Positions 28,062 through 36,292 of a stretch of DNA of 64,000 bases are shown here, piece by piece; positions within the stretch are counted from its first letter, which is position 1, and the number at the start of each line of letters is the position of its first letter. The DNA lies in assembly GCF_027921765.1 (NCBI RefSeq), contig NZ_BSEJ01000002.1, positions 186,001-250,000 on the forward strand, in the 5' to 3' direction. Under the pieces are notes generated by a model that was not told the origin of the DNA, searched no databases, and saw only the letters and a list, made by a program, of their open reading frames with translations. Source of the stretch: Microbacterium barkeri. Its GTDB lineage: Bacteria; Actinomycetota; Actinomycetes; Actinomycetales; Microbacteriaceae. A program made the translations under genes and the position numbers.

Positions 28062-29267
28062 ATGGCCCTCGCACGACGGCTCCTGAGCTTCTCGACGATC
28101 CCGGCGGCGTCGGCGCTCATCCCGTTCCTCGTCCTGCCGGTCCTCGCGTACAACGCGGGAGCGGGCCCGTGGGTCGCGGTCGCCGTCGGCCAGTCGGTCG
28201 GCGGGTTCTTCGCGCTCGCCGTGAGCCTCGGCCTCAATGTCGTCGGGCCCACGCTCGTGAGCCTCGCGCCCGAGGCCGAGCGCCCCGAGCTCTTCGCGAC
28301 CGGGACGCGCGCACGCCTCGCGGTCGCCCTCCCCGGAGCGCTCGTCGCGGCGGTGATCGCCGCGGTGCTTGCTCCCGGTGCCGACGCCCCGATCGCGGCG
28401 ACCATGGCGGTCGCGATCACGCTCGGCGGGCTGTCGTCGGCGTGGTTCCTCATCGGGCTCGGGCGCCCGCTGCCGCTCATCCTCTTCGAGCTGCTCCCGC
28501 GGGCCGCCGCCACCGCACTGGGCGGCGCGATCATCCTCGTCGGCGGCCCCGTGCTCTGGTACCCGGCGCTCCTGCTGCTCGCGATCGCGGGAGGCATCGC
28601 CGCATATGCCGCGACCGTGATGAAGCCCGCCGCCCTCGTGCGCGGCGACTGGCGGGGATCGCTCGCCTTCGCCCGGCGACACCTCGCAGCGGCGGCGACG
28701 GAGACGGTGAGCGGCGCGTACACGACGCTCGCCGTGTCGCTCGTCACGGCCGGGACGACGACCGCGCAGGCCGCCGCCTACGTCTCGGGCGACAAGCTGT
28801 TCCGGATGGGCCAGACGGTCGTGGGCGCGCAGGGCAACGCCCTGCAGGGCTGGGTCGTCGAGGAGGATCGCGCGCACTTCGGCGCCCGCGCTCGCAAGGC
28901 ACTGCTCCTGCACGCGGTGCTCGGAGTGCTCGGGTTCGCGGCCTTCGCGCTCATCGGGCCGTGGCTGACCGGCATCCTCTTCCGCGGGAAGGAGATGGAC
29001 GCGGCCACCGCCATCCTCTTCGGCGTCGCGATCCTCTGCATCTCGCTCACGACATCCCTCGGACGGCATGTGCTCGTGCCGCTCGGGCGCACCCGCGCGA
29101 TCTTCGTGAGCGTCGTGGCCGGTGCGGTCGTCGGCGTGCCGCTGACGCTCGCGCTGTCGGCGCTGTGGGGGTCGGTCGGCGGCGCGACGGGCCTCGCCTC
29201 CGCCGAGGTCGTCGTGCTCCTCGTGCAGGTGGGGTACGTGCTCGCGGCGCGGAAGGCGAGGGTGTGA
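28062..29267 (+). CDS. Polysaccharide flippase (MOP/Wzx-like)
   Basis: A 401-residue polytopic protein with about 12 hydrophobic segments, starting MALARRLLSFSTIPAASALI. Length, helix spacing and the central SGAYTTLAVSLVTAGTTTAQ followed by AYVSGDKLFRMGQTVVGAQ match MOP-superfamily exporters that flip lipid-linked repeat units. I start at the ATG at 28062, 13 nt after the preceding GT2 gene; the longer frame is a shadow of that gene. Its stop overlaps the next start (TGATG), so it is coupled to the following glycosyltransferase. Confidence 0.87.
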   Translation: MALARRLLSFSTIPAASALIPFLVLPVLAYNAGAGPWVAVAVGQSVGGFFALAVSLGLNVVGPTLVSLAPEAERPELFATGTRARLAVALPGALVAAVIAAVLAPGADAPIAATMAVAITLGGLSSAWFLIGLGRPLPLILFELLPRAAATALGGAIILVGGPVLWYPALLLLAIAGGIAAYAATVMKPAALVRGDWRGSLAFARRHLAAAATETVSGAYTTLAVSLVTAGTTTAQAAAYVSGDKLFRMGQTVVGAQGNALQGWVVEEDRAHFGARARKALLLHAVLGVLGFAAFALIGPWLTGILFRGKEMDAATAILFGVAILCISLTTSLGRHVLVPLGRTRAIFVSVVAGAVVGVPLTLALSALWGSVGGATGLASAEVVVLLVQVGYVLAARKARV

Positions 29268-30277
29268 TGCGGGTGCTCGTGGTCGTCCTGAACTGGAACG
29301 GCATCGACGACACGGAGGAGTGCCTCGACGCCCTCGCGGCGCAGACGCATCCGGCCGACGTGCTCGTCGTCGACAACGGCTCCTCCCCTGACGACGTGCG
29401 GCGCCTTCGCGCGCGTGCCGCGAGCGGGGCCATCCGCCTCCGGCTGGAGCCCGAGAACCTGGGGTTCGCGGGCGGCGTGAACGTCGGCATCCGCCTCTCT
29501 CAGCACGACGGCTACGACGCGGTCGCGCTGCTGAACAACGACGCGCTCCCCGAGCCCGGATGGCTCGCCGCGCTCGTCGCGGCGCTCGAGGCCGACCGCG
29601 ACGCGGCGATCGCGACCGGCCTGCTCGTCCGGCGCTCCGACGACCCCGCGATCGCGGGCACGATCGACACGGCCGGCGACGGCCTGAGCGTGTGGGGCAT
29701 GCCGTTCCCCCGCGGGCGATCGGATGGCCGCGCGGACGCCCCCGAGAAGGGGCGCGTGTTCTCGGCGAGCGGCGGTGCGTCGCTCTATCGCACGGCGCTC
29801 TTCGATGAGATCGGACTGTTCGACGAGACGTTCTTCGCGTACTTCGAGGACATCGACATCGGGTTCCGCGCACGGCTCGCGGGCCACGAGATCGTGTACG
29901 AGCCGGCGGCTGTCGCCCATCATCGGATCGGCGCGACGAGCGGACGCATCCCCGGCTTCACCGTGCGGCAGACGTTCAAGAACCTCCCCGTCCTCCTCGT
30001 GAAGGACGTGCCCGCAGGCCTCCGCCACGTCATCTGGCCGAGGTTCGCCCTGCTCTTCGCGATGATGCTCGGCAAGACCTTCGCGACCGGCTCGGGCGCG
30101 CATGCCCTGCGCGGAATCGGCGGGGCCATCCGCCTGCTGCCGCACGCGCTGCGGGAGCGTCGCCGGATCCAGCGCGCCCGCATCGCGACCGCGGCGGACA
30201 TCGACGCGCTCCTGCTGCACGACCTCCCTCCCGAGCAGCATGGGATGCGGAAGCTGCTGCGCGTCTTCCGGCGCTGA
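29267..30277 (+). CDS. Glycosyltransferase family 2 protein (rhamnosyltransferase-like)
   Basis: A 336-residue GT-A enzyme. MRVLVVVLNWNGIDDTEECL, VDNGSSPDDVRRL, LEPENLGFAGGVNVGIR, the ALLNNDALPEPGW DXD-type motif and FEDIDIGFRARLAG are the pattern of the WbbL/rhamnosyltransferase group. The C-terminal region (about 230-300) is long and partly amphipathic, as in membrane-associated members. It overlaps the flippase stop by 1 nt. The specific sugar is unknown. Confidence 0.9.
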   Translation: MRVLVVVLNWNGIDDTEECLDALAAQTHPADVLVVDNGSSPDDVRRLRARAASGAIRLRLEPENLGFAGGVNVGIRLSQHDGYDAVALLNNDALPEPGWLAALVAALEADRDAAIATGLLVRRSDDPAIAGTIDTAGDGLSVWGMPFPRGRSDGRADAPEKGRVFSASGGASLYRTALFDEIGLFDETFFAYFEDIDIGFRARLAGHEIVYEPAAVAHHRIGATSGRIPGFTVRQTFKNLPVLLVKDVPAGLRHVIWPRFALLFAMMLGKTFATGSGAHALRGIGGAIRLLPHALRERRRIQRARIATAADIDALLLHDLPPEQHGMRKLLRVFRR

Positions 30278-30342
30278 GGCCGGGCCGGGGGCGCCGGGTC
30301 CGGGGCGCGTATGGTTCGGACCGGGCCGGGGCGGTCAACAGC

Positions 30343-30532
30343 GTCACCGGATTCGGAGTCGTGGGACAGATGTGCGCGTGTCGCACGACACCAGGCAACA
30401 CCAGCCCCACCGATCCGAATCGGGACACGGCAGCGACGTCACCGGAATCGGACTCGTGGGGCAGATGTGCGCGTGTCACACGACACCAGGCCACACCAGC
30501 CCCACCGATCCGAATCGGGATACGGACGGACG
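30343..30532. repeat. Two tandem 95-bp repeats with nested inverted repeats
   Basis: Copies begin at 30343 and 30438 (GTCACCGGA start) and are about 90% alike. Each has outer arms GATTCGGA and TCCGAATC, and an inner hairpin GTGTCGCACGACAC (GTGTCACACGACAC in copy 2). They fill the 319-nt gap between two convergent genes, where I see no coding sequence; a terminator or RNA-stabilising role would fit the position. Confidence 0.88.
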
Positions 30533-30596
30533 GTGAGGGAAGGCAGGTGACGGACGCGGGACACGGACGGCCGGCGACCCGGTGACGGATGCCCCC

Positions 30597-31628
30597 CTAC
30601 ACCCCCGCGGCGCCGTCGCGGCCGAACTCGCCTCGGATGAACGCCGCCTCGACCTCGCGGTCGAACACCTCGCGCTCACGGCGGATGGCCGCACGGTACG
30701 GCTCCTGCGCGCCGAGTGCGGCGGCCGGGTCGGCGAGCACGCGCTCGATGGCGGTGTGGGCCGCCGCGACGACGTCGGGGGCGACGTCGACCTTGTGCTC
30801 CCACGGCAGCGGCACGTCGACGTCGTTGGCCCCCGCGCCGCGGCGCGCGACGAGCACGATCGAGCCCATCGCGGCGGCTTCACGGGGCATCCGGTCCTTG
30901 CCGGGGTGCGTGCCGAGGTCGAGGTAGATGAGGGATGTCCGCAGCGCGTCGGCGACCTCGTCGCGCGTCATCCCGCGCAGCGGCAGGAGCTCGATGCCCG
31001 GCCAGCGCCGTGAGAACTCGCGCATGAGCGCGGCCGACTTCGCGGGGTTGTAGGTGATGCGCGGCGCGCGCCCCTCGACGGCGACCGTCTCGGGGAAGTC
31101 CAGGGGCGTGTAGTCGGAGAGGATGGTCCCCACCCGGCCGAGGTGCGCGAAGACGTGGTTCCACGCGTAGTGCGACTGCACGAGGTGGCCCGCGCGCGCG
31201 AGCACGGCGTCCTCCCCCGTCGTGACACCGCGCAGGGCGCGCTTGAGATGGCGGGCCCAGATGAGCGGCGGGCGCGACATCGGCGTGCGCTCGAGCGGGA
31301 GCGTCGACTTCTGAGCGCGCTCGATGACGAAGCGCGGCGCGTAGTCGATCGAGAGCCACCACACGAACGGCTGCGCGTGCGCGAGGCCCCGCAGCAGGAG
31401 CGCCTGCGTCTCGGGAACGACGATGGCGTTTCCCGGCGCATCGACGACCGCGGGCGCCTCGGGGGCGTCGTAGTGCGCGTAGCGCTCCGCGCGAGGCGCG
31501 TCCTCGGTGCCGGGAACCGGGACGAGGAACGCGTCCTGCCCCTGGCGACGGAGCGAGTCGACGAGCTGGTGCAGCGCCTCGGGTCCGCCTGTGGCGAGCC
31601 CGCGCGGGTAGTAGACGTAGGTGGTCAT
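30597..31628 (-). CDS. GT-B type glycosyltransferase
   Basis: A 343-residue protein starting MTTYVYYPRGLATGGPEALHQ, with the GGPEALHQL N-terminal loop typical of GT-B glycosyltransferases that bind an acceptor. The C-terminal half has RTSLIYLDLGTHPGKDRMPR and EAAAMGSIVLVARRGAGAND, which fits a nucleotide-sugar-binding domain. The family assignment is weaker than for the other transferases in this locus. The ATG overlaps the ligase stop (ATGA), so the two genes are coupled. Its product would add a sugar in the same EPS pathway. Confidence 0.75.
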   Translation of the reverse strand: MTTYVYYPRGLATGGPEALHQLVDSLRRQGQDAFLVPVPGTEDAPRAERYAHYDAPEAPAVVDAPGNAIVVPETQALLLRGLAHAQPFVWWLSIDYAPRFVIERAQKSTLPLERTPMSRPPLIWARHLKRALRGVTTGEDAVLARAGHLVQSHYAWNHVFAHLGRVGTILSDYTPLDFPETVAVEGRAPRITYNPAKSAALMREFSRRWPGIELLPLRGMTRDEVADALRTSLIYLDLGTHPGKDRMPREAAAMGSIVLVARRGAGANDVDVPLPWEHKVDVAPDVVAAAHTAIERVLADPAAALGAQEPYRAAIRREREVFDREVEAAFIRGEFGRDGAAGV

Positions 31629-33064
31629 GCGGCCTGACTGACGGAGGCGGACGGGATGCGACCATCCTGCCGCGTCCCCAGCCGCGTCGAGAACGCGACC
31701 GCCGTGATCGCGGCGAAGAACGGCACGAGGTGGTTGTCGCCGAGGAACGTCGTCGTGTCGAGCATGCCGTGCGCGAGCACCCACGAGACGCCGACGAACA
31801 CGACGAGCAGCTCGACGGACGCGCGCGAGACGAGCTTGTCGTGGCGCGCGGCGCCGATGCGGCGGAGCACGGCGATGATCGGGAGCAGCGACAGCGCGAT
31901 CGTCAGGAGCAGCGCGATGATGCCGGCGTCGGCCCACGCCTGCGCGAAGAGGTTGTGCGGCGGGAAGAGCTGCAGGCCGCGGCCGGGGAAGGCCATCCGC
32001 CACTCCTCCGCGATCGTGAGCCGCCAGTTGCCGAAGCCGAGCCCCGTGAACCAGTTCTCGGGGAACCTCTGGAAGACGACGCCCCACAGCCGCCGCCGCT
32101 CGTCGAGCGTGCGCACGACCTCGTCGAGCAGGCGCGGCCGCATGGCGGTGACGATGGCGACGGCTCCCGCGGCGAGCCCCGCGCCGGCGACCGCGACGAC
32201 GACCGTGAGGACGGGCTTGCGCACGGCGACGAGGGCGAGCACGCCGAGCACCGGCAGGATGACGATGGCGACGAGGGGCGTCTTCGATCCGGTCCCGAGG
32301 GAGGCGTCGAGCGAGATGGCCGCGACCGCGAGGAACAGCCAGAAGCGACCGCGCCCCGGGCGCTGCAGAGCCGCCCACACGTACAGGCACGCGACGACCG
32401 CGAGGAAGAGCGACGCGGTGTTCGCGTTCAGGAAGAGGCCGCCCGCCTTGAAGATGTCGTTGACGTTCTCGGTGCTGCCGTGCGCGATCATCTCGACGCC
32501 CGGCTCGGTGAACACGCGCGCGATCGGCGACGTGAGATACGCCTTCTCGAGATCGGGCGCGAGGCGGAAGAGCGTGACGAGCCACGCCTCGATGAGGATG
32601 AGCGGCGACACGATCGCGAGCGCCTCGATGAGTCCCTGCGGAGACGAGCGGATGGTCTCGCGCGCGAGGAGCGCGGTGGCGATCAGCGCGAGGGTGAGCA
32701 GGACGCCATAGGCGGCCGAGCCGACCTTGTCGGCCCAGAGCACCGAGATCGCCTGCCACACGGCGAGCGCGCCGAGCAGCCCGATCCAGACGTGGGCGTT
32801 GCCGCGCCAGAAGCGCCAGATCGCGCCCGGGAGGAGGGCCGCCGTCGCGATGAGCCCGAGGGACGTGAAGCCGAACGGGCCGAAGAACTGCAGCGTGCCG
32901 AGCGCGAAGGCGCCCGCGAGCAGCGTCCGCGCCGGCAGCCGGAACGACAGCAGCACGATGACGCCGGCCCCGAGCAGGGCGGCCGCGAGGATGAGGACGA
33001 TCTCGAGCGGCGTGCGGGAGCCGAGGAACGACGGCTCGGCCAGGACGATCACGATCTGCTCCAC
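31625..33064 (-). CDS. O-antigen ligase/polymerase-like membrane protein
   Basis: The 479-residue protein has about 12 membrane helices and the large extracytoplasmic loop seen in Wzy/WaaL proteins between residues ~150 and ~370. The loop region includes RFPENWFTGLGFGNWRLTI, and the following LFPPHNLFAQAWADAGIIAL carries the conserved H-N-x-x-x-x motif of the WaaL/Wzy_C family. It would polymerise EPS repeat units outside the membrane. The start is GTG at 33064; a GTG at 33052 with a better-placed GGAG is also possible. It is the first gene of a two-gene operon. Confidence 0.85.
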   Translation of the reverse strand: MEQIVIVLAEPSFLGSRTPLEIVLILAAALLGAGVIVLLSFRLPARTLLAGAFALGTLQFFGPFGFTSLGLIATAALLPGAIWRFWRGNAHVWIGLLGALAVWQAISVLWADKVGSAAYGVLLTLALIATALLARETIRSSPQGLIEALAIVSPLILIEAWLVTLFRLAPDLEKAYLTSPIARVFTEPGVEMIAHGSTENVNDIFKAGGLFLNANTASLFLAVVACLYVWAALQRPGRGRFWLFLAVAAISLDASLGTGSKTPLVAIVILPVLGVLALVAVRKPVLTVVVAVAGAGLAAGAVAIVTAMRPRLLDEVVRTLDERRRLWGVVFQRFPENWFTGLGFGNWRLTIAEEWRMAFPGRGLQLFPPHNLFAQAWADAGIIALLLTIALSLLPIIAVLRRIGAARHDKLVSRASVELLVVFVGVSWVLAHGMLDTTTFLGDNHLVPFFAAITAVAFSTRLGTRQDGRIPSASVSQAA

Positions 33065-33581
33065 ACGTCGACGGCACGGTATGGAGGTCTTGCGTCCCCC
33101 GCTATCCAGGTTAGCGCTCTCACTTCCGAGCTCTGGGAGGCGGTGCCCGGGCGACAGTCCCCAGTTGTGCGTCCGCGCTCGCGATCAGACGGCAACGCTC
33201 GTGTTCAGGGTTACAAGCGGCGGCTCATCGACACGGGCTGCGTGAAGGCAGACGGCCACGGATACGTCGCGTTCTCCCTTCCTCACCTCGGCGAGTACAT
33301 TCGCTCCATGAGCGCTGATCCGGCCGAGGCTTCGAGGGAGCGCGACGAGTGGGGAGCATTCCCGCCGCCACGCAGCGTGTGACGACGAGCGGCACTTCCC
33401 GCGTTGAGCGCCGCCCTCTACGGTCGGACGCGAAGGCCCGACCGAGGAGGATTCGATGCAGCCGGCGATCGTCCTGACTGCGACACACGGGCAGGACTCT
33501 CCGGACTGTGCGCGGGACAGCGTGCCGCGTGCACCCCAGCGGCACCGCGATCAGCTCGCCGCTCCGGCAGACTGAACGACC
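33065..33581. other. Intergenic region without recognisable gene
   Basis: About 517 nt between the divergent polymerase and EamA genes. Only short frames occur, including a 24-codon one at 33308-33382 (MSADPAEASRERDEWGAF start) without a ribosome-binding site. Base composition is slightly less GC-rich than the neighbouring genes. I see no RNA gene or repeat. Confidence 0.6.
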
Positions 33582-34415
33582 GTGCTCACGCTCCCCTTCG
33601 CGATCGCGGCCGCCGTCTCGTACGGCCTGTCGGACTACGTCGGCGGCCGGGCATCCGGGCGGATCGACGCGCGGGTCGTCGCGCTCATCAGCCAGGCGTG
33701 CGCGGCGGTGCTCGCGGTGCTCCTCGTCGTCTCACCGGTCGGGCAGGGAGCTCTGACCGGAGCGGACGTCCTCTGGGGCGCAGGCGCGGGGCTGGGCAGC
33801 GCGATCGGCAACGTGCTGATCTACCGGGGCATCGCGACGAGCTCGGTCACGAGCGTCGCGCCGATGTCGGGTGTCGTCGCGGTGACGATCCCGGTCGTCG
33901 TCGGGGTCGCGTTCGGCGGCCTGCCAACGCCGTTGCAGACGGCCGGTCTCATCGCCGTGGTCCCGGCGATCTGGCTCGTCGCGGCAGGCGGCCGGTCCGC
34001 AGTGGATCGGCGAGGCCTGCTCATCGGCGCGGGAGCGGGCGCCGGCTTCGGCACGCAGTTCACCTGCCTCGGCCAGACGTCGGAAGCCGCGGGCCTGGTG
34101 CCCCTCGCGGTCGGCCAGGGCGTGTCGGTCGCGCTCCTCACGGTGCTCGCCGTCGGCGTCCTGCGCACCGGCGGCCCGCTCCCCCGGCGGGCGGTCGGGA
34201 TGGCGGCGGTGGCGGGCGTCCTCGCCGGCGTCGCGACGGTGAGCTACCAGGTCGCGGCCCAGCTCGGCGATCTCGCCATCGCGGCGGCGGTCACGTCGCT
34301 CTACCCGGCGGTGACGGTGGTCGCGGCGGCGATCGTCACGCGTCGCTGGTGGACGCGCACCGAGGGCATCGGCCTCGCGCTGTGCACGCTCGCGCTCGTG
34401 CTCATCAGCACGTGA
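33582..34415 (+). CDS. EamA/DMT-superfamily transporter
   Basis: A 277-residue membrane protein with ten predicted helices arranged as two EamA repeats. Repeat one starts LTLPFAIAAAVSYGLSDYVG and includes GNVLIYRGIATSSVTSVAPM; repeat two includes GTQFTCLGQTSEAAGLVPL and ends TEGIGLALCTLALVLIST. Drug/metabolite transporters of this type export or import small metabolites; the substrate cannot be deduced. The start is GTG. It is not obviously tied to the EPS genes and is convergent with the sulfatase operon. Confidence 0.88.
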   Translation: MLTLPFAIAAAVSYGLSDYVGGRASGRIDARVVALISQACAAVLAVLLVVSPVGQGALTGADVLWGAGAGLGSAIGNVLIYRGIATSSVTSVAPMSGVVAVTIPVVVGVAFGGLPTPLQTAGLIAVVPAIWLVAAGGRSAVDRRGLLIGAGAGAGFGTQFTCLGQTSEAAGLVPLAVGQGVSVALLTVLAVGVLRTGGPLPRRAVGMAAVAGVLAGVATVSYQVAAQLGDLAIAAAVTSLYPAVTVVAAAIVTRRWWTRTEGIGLALCTLALVLIST

Positions 34416-34423
34416 GCGCGCGC

Positions 34424-34850
34424 TCGAGCAATCACCCCGGTCGTCGAGCGAGCAACCACCCCCGGTCGTCGAGCGAGCAACCACCTCCCGGTCGTTGAGC
34501 GAGCGGAGCGAGACGAAACGACACCGTCCCCGACGTCGGCTCGCGACGTTTCGGCTGCGCTCGCTGGCGCTCGCTCCGCTCAACGCCCGGAAGGACGGCC
34601 ACCGCCGTTGAGCGAGCAACCACCCCCGGTCGTTGAGCGAGCGAAGCGAGACGAAACGACACCCCCGAGATCGGCTCACGACGTTTCGACTGCGCTCGCT
34701 GGCGCTCGCTCCGCTCAACGACCGGGAGGGCACCGCACCCCGGTCGTCGAGTGAGCAACCACCCCCGGTCGTTGAGCGAGCGGAGCGAGACGAAACGACA
34801 CCCCGTCCCGGCATCGGCTCGCGACGTTTCGACTGCGCTCGCTGGCGCTA
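34424..34850. repeat. Array of long inverted repeats between convergent genes
   Basis: Three ~100-bp inverted-repeat units lie at 34489-34590, 34627-34725 and 34766-34850. The left arm begins CGGTCGTTGAGCGAGCGGAG and continues CGAGACGAAACGAC; the right arm is its complement, CGTTTCGACTGCGCTCGCT then CGCTCCGCTCAACGACCGG. Between units is a short spacer repeat, CGGTCGTCGAGCGAGCAACC. The third right arm is cut off a few bases before the sulfatase stop. Each unit would form a very stable stem-loop and the array sits between convergent ends. Similar sequences are dispersed in Microbacteriaceae genomes (recollection, not checked). Confidence 0.9.
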
Positions 34851-34858
34851 GATCGCGC

Positions 34859-36292
34859 TCAGGGCGACAGGAGGGGATCGGGCTGGCTCGGATGCGGGAC
34901 GTCGCCCAGCCGCGCCTGCTCGGCCCACATGGCCCGGGCGAGTTCAGCGCGGATCTCGCGGTACTCCGGATCGTGCGCGACGTTGCGGAGCTCATCCGGG
35001 TCGCGTTCGAGATCGTAGAGCTCCCATTCCGGCGGATAGGTGAAGGGTCCTGTGCCCGGCAGGCCCATCCCGTCGTTGTAGTAGTAGATGAGCTTGTAGC
35101 GGCGCGTCCGATAGCCATAGTGGGCGGGTGCCCGATGGAACGCGTCGTCGTGCTCCCAGTAGCGGTAGTACACGCCCTCCGTCGGCGCCGGTGCAGGCGC
35201 TCCCACGAGCTCGGGCCAGAAGCTGCGCCCCTGCATGCGGGGATGGGCCGGCACCCCGGCGGCGTCGAGAATCGTCTGGGCGAAGTCGACATTCGTCACC
35301 AGGGCGTCCAGCACCTGCCCTGCTGCAAGATGCCGTGGATAGCTCAGCACCACGGGCATCCGCAGCGACTCCTCGAACATGAACCGCTTGTCGAACCAGC
35401 CGTGCTCGCCAAGGAAGAAGCCCTGATCCGACGCGTACATGAGGAACGTGTCCTCGAACTCTCCGCGCTCGCGCAGGCGGTCGATCACGCGGCCGACGCT
35501 CTCGTCGACCGAGGCGACGCACGCGAGATAGTCCTCCATGAAGCGCTGGTACTTCCAGAGCGCGAGGTCCGCGTAGGGCAGTCCGTCGGGCGGAGTCTCC
35601 TTCAGGTCCTCCTCGTTCAGGTTCTCGGCCAGCCGCATGAGCGCGCGGCGCGTCGATGACGAGCGCGTCGCGTAGTCGTCCCAGAACGTCGACGGCACGG
35701 GCACCGCGTCGCGGAAGCGCGCGGCGACGTCCGGCTTCGGCTCCCACGGTCGGTGCGGCGCCTTGTGGTAGATGAGCACGCACCACGGGGCGTCGCCGTC
35801 GAGCGAGTCGACCCATCCGAGGGCGAGATCCGTGATCACGTCGGTCGCGTAGCCCGGCACAGTGCGCTCGCCGTCCTCCGACAGGAAGAGCGGGTCCCAG
35901 TACTCGCCCTGCCCGTCGTGCCCCACGAGGATGTCCCAGTAGTCGAACCCCTGCGGCGTGGACCCCTCGCCCTCCCCCATATGCCACTTGCCGACGATCG
36001 CGGTGCGGTAGCCCGCGGCCTTGAGCTGTGAGACGAACGTCGGCTGGCTCGCGTCGATCGGCGCGACGAGCGTCGTCACCCCATTGACGTGGCTGTAGGT
36101 GCCGGTCAGGATCGACGCCCGGCTCGGGGAGCACAGCGCATTGGTCGCGAAGCAGCTCTCGAGCCGCCACCCGAGGGAGGCGATCTCGTCGATGCGCGGC
36201 GTCGCGATCATCGTGGATCCGTAGGCCCCGACCGCCTGGGCGCCGTGATCGTCGGTGAGGATCATGACGATGTTCGGCCGCCGCTCGGGCAT
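34859..36292 (-). CDS. Sulfatase (formylglycine-dependent), cytoplasmic
   Basis: A 477-residue alkaline-phosphatase-fold sulfatase. The active-site motif is CSPSRASILTG with C54 as the residue converted to formylglycine and R58 downstream. Metal-binding residues are expected at D14 and D15 (LTDDHG), and GKWHMGEGEG supplies the Lys/His pair. DQGFFLGEHGWFDKR carries further conserved ligands. There is no signal peptide, so it acts in the cytoplasm. It overlaps the preceding sulfatase stop by 1 nt (TGATG). Its substrate, a sulfate ester on a sugar or aryl group, is not determined. No formylglycine-generating enzyme is encoded in the window. Confidence 0.93.
   Translation of the reverse strand: MPERRPNIVMILTDDHGAQAVGAYGSTMIATPRIDEIASLGWRLESCFATNALCSPSRASILTGTYSHVNGVTTLVAPIDASQPTFVSQLKAAGYRTAIVGKWHMGEGEGSTPQGFDYWDILVGHDGQGEYWDPLFLSEDGERTVPGYATDVITDLALGWVDSLDGDAPWCVLIYHKAPHRPWEPKPDVAARFRDAVPVPSTFWDDYATRSSSTRRALMRLAENLNEEDLKETPPDGLPYADLALWKYQRFMEDYLACVASVDESVGRVIDRLRERGEFEDTFLMYASDQGFFLGEHGWFDKRFMFEESLRMPVVLSYPRHLAAGQVLDALVTNVDFAQTILDAAGVPAHPRMQGRSFWPELVGAPAPAPTEGVYYRYWEHDDAFHRAPAHYGYRTRRYKLIYYYNDGMGLPGTGPFTYPPEWELYDLERDPDELRNVAHDPEYREIRAELARAMWAEQARLGDVPHPSQPDPLLSP

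Noticed and set aside
24313..28062. A 1249-codon plus-strand open frame.
   Set aside because: Runs antisense through the glycoside hydrolase and in a wrong frame through the GT2 gene; Arg-rich low-complexity translation.
33308..33382. A 24-codon plus-strand frame starting MSADPAEASRERDEWGAF.
   Set aside because: No ribosome-binding site, no match to a known family, and it lies in an otherwise non-coding gap.
31730..33382. A 550-codon plus-strand frame opposite the polymerase gene.
   Set aside because: Antisense of a confident membrane protein gene with highly charged low-complexity translation.
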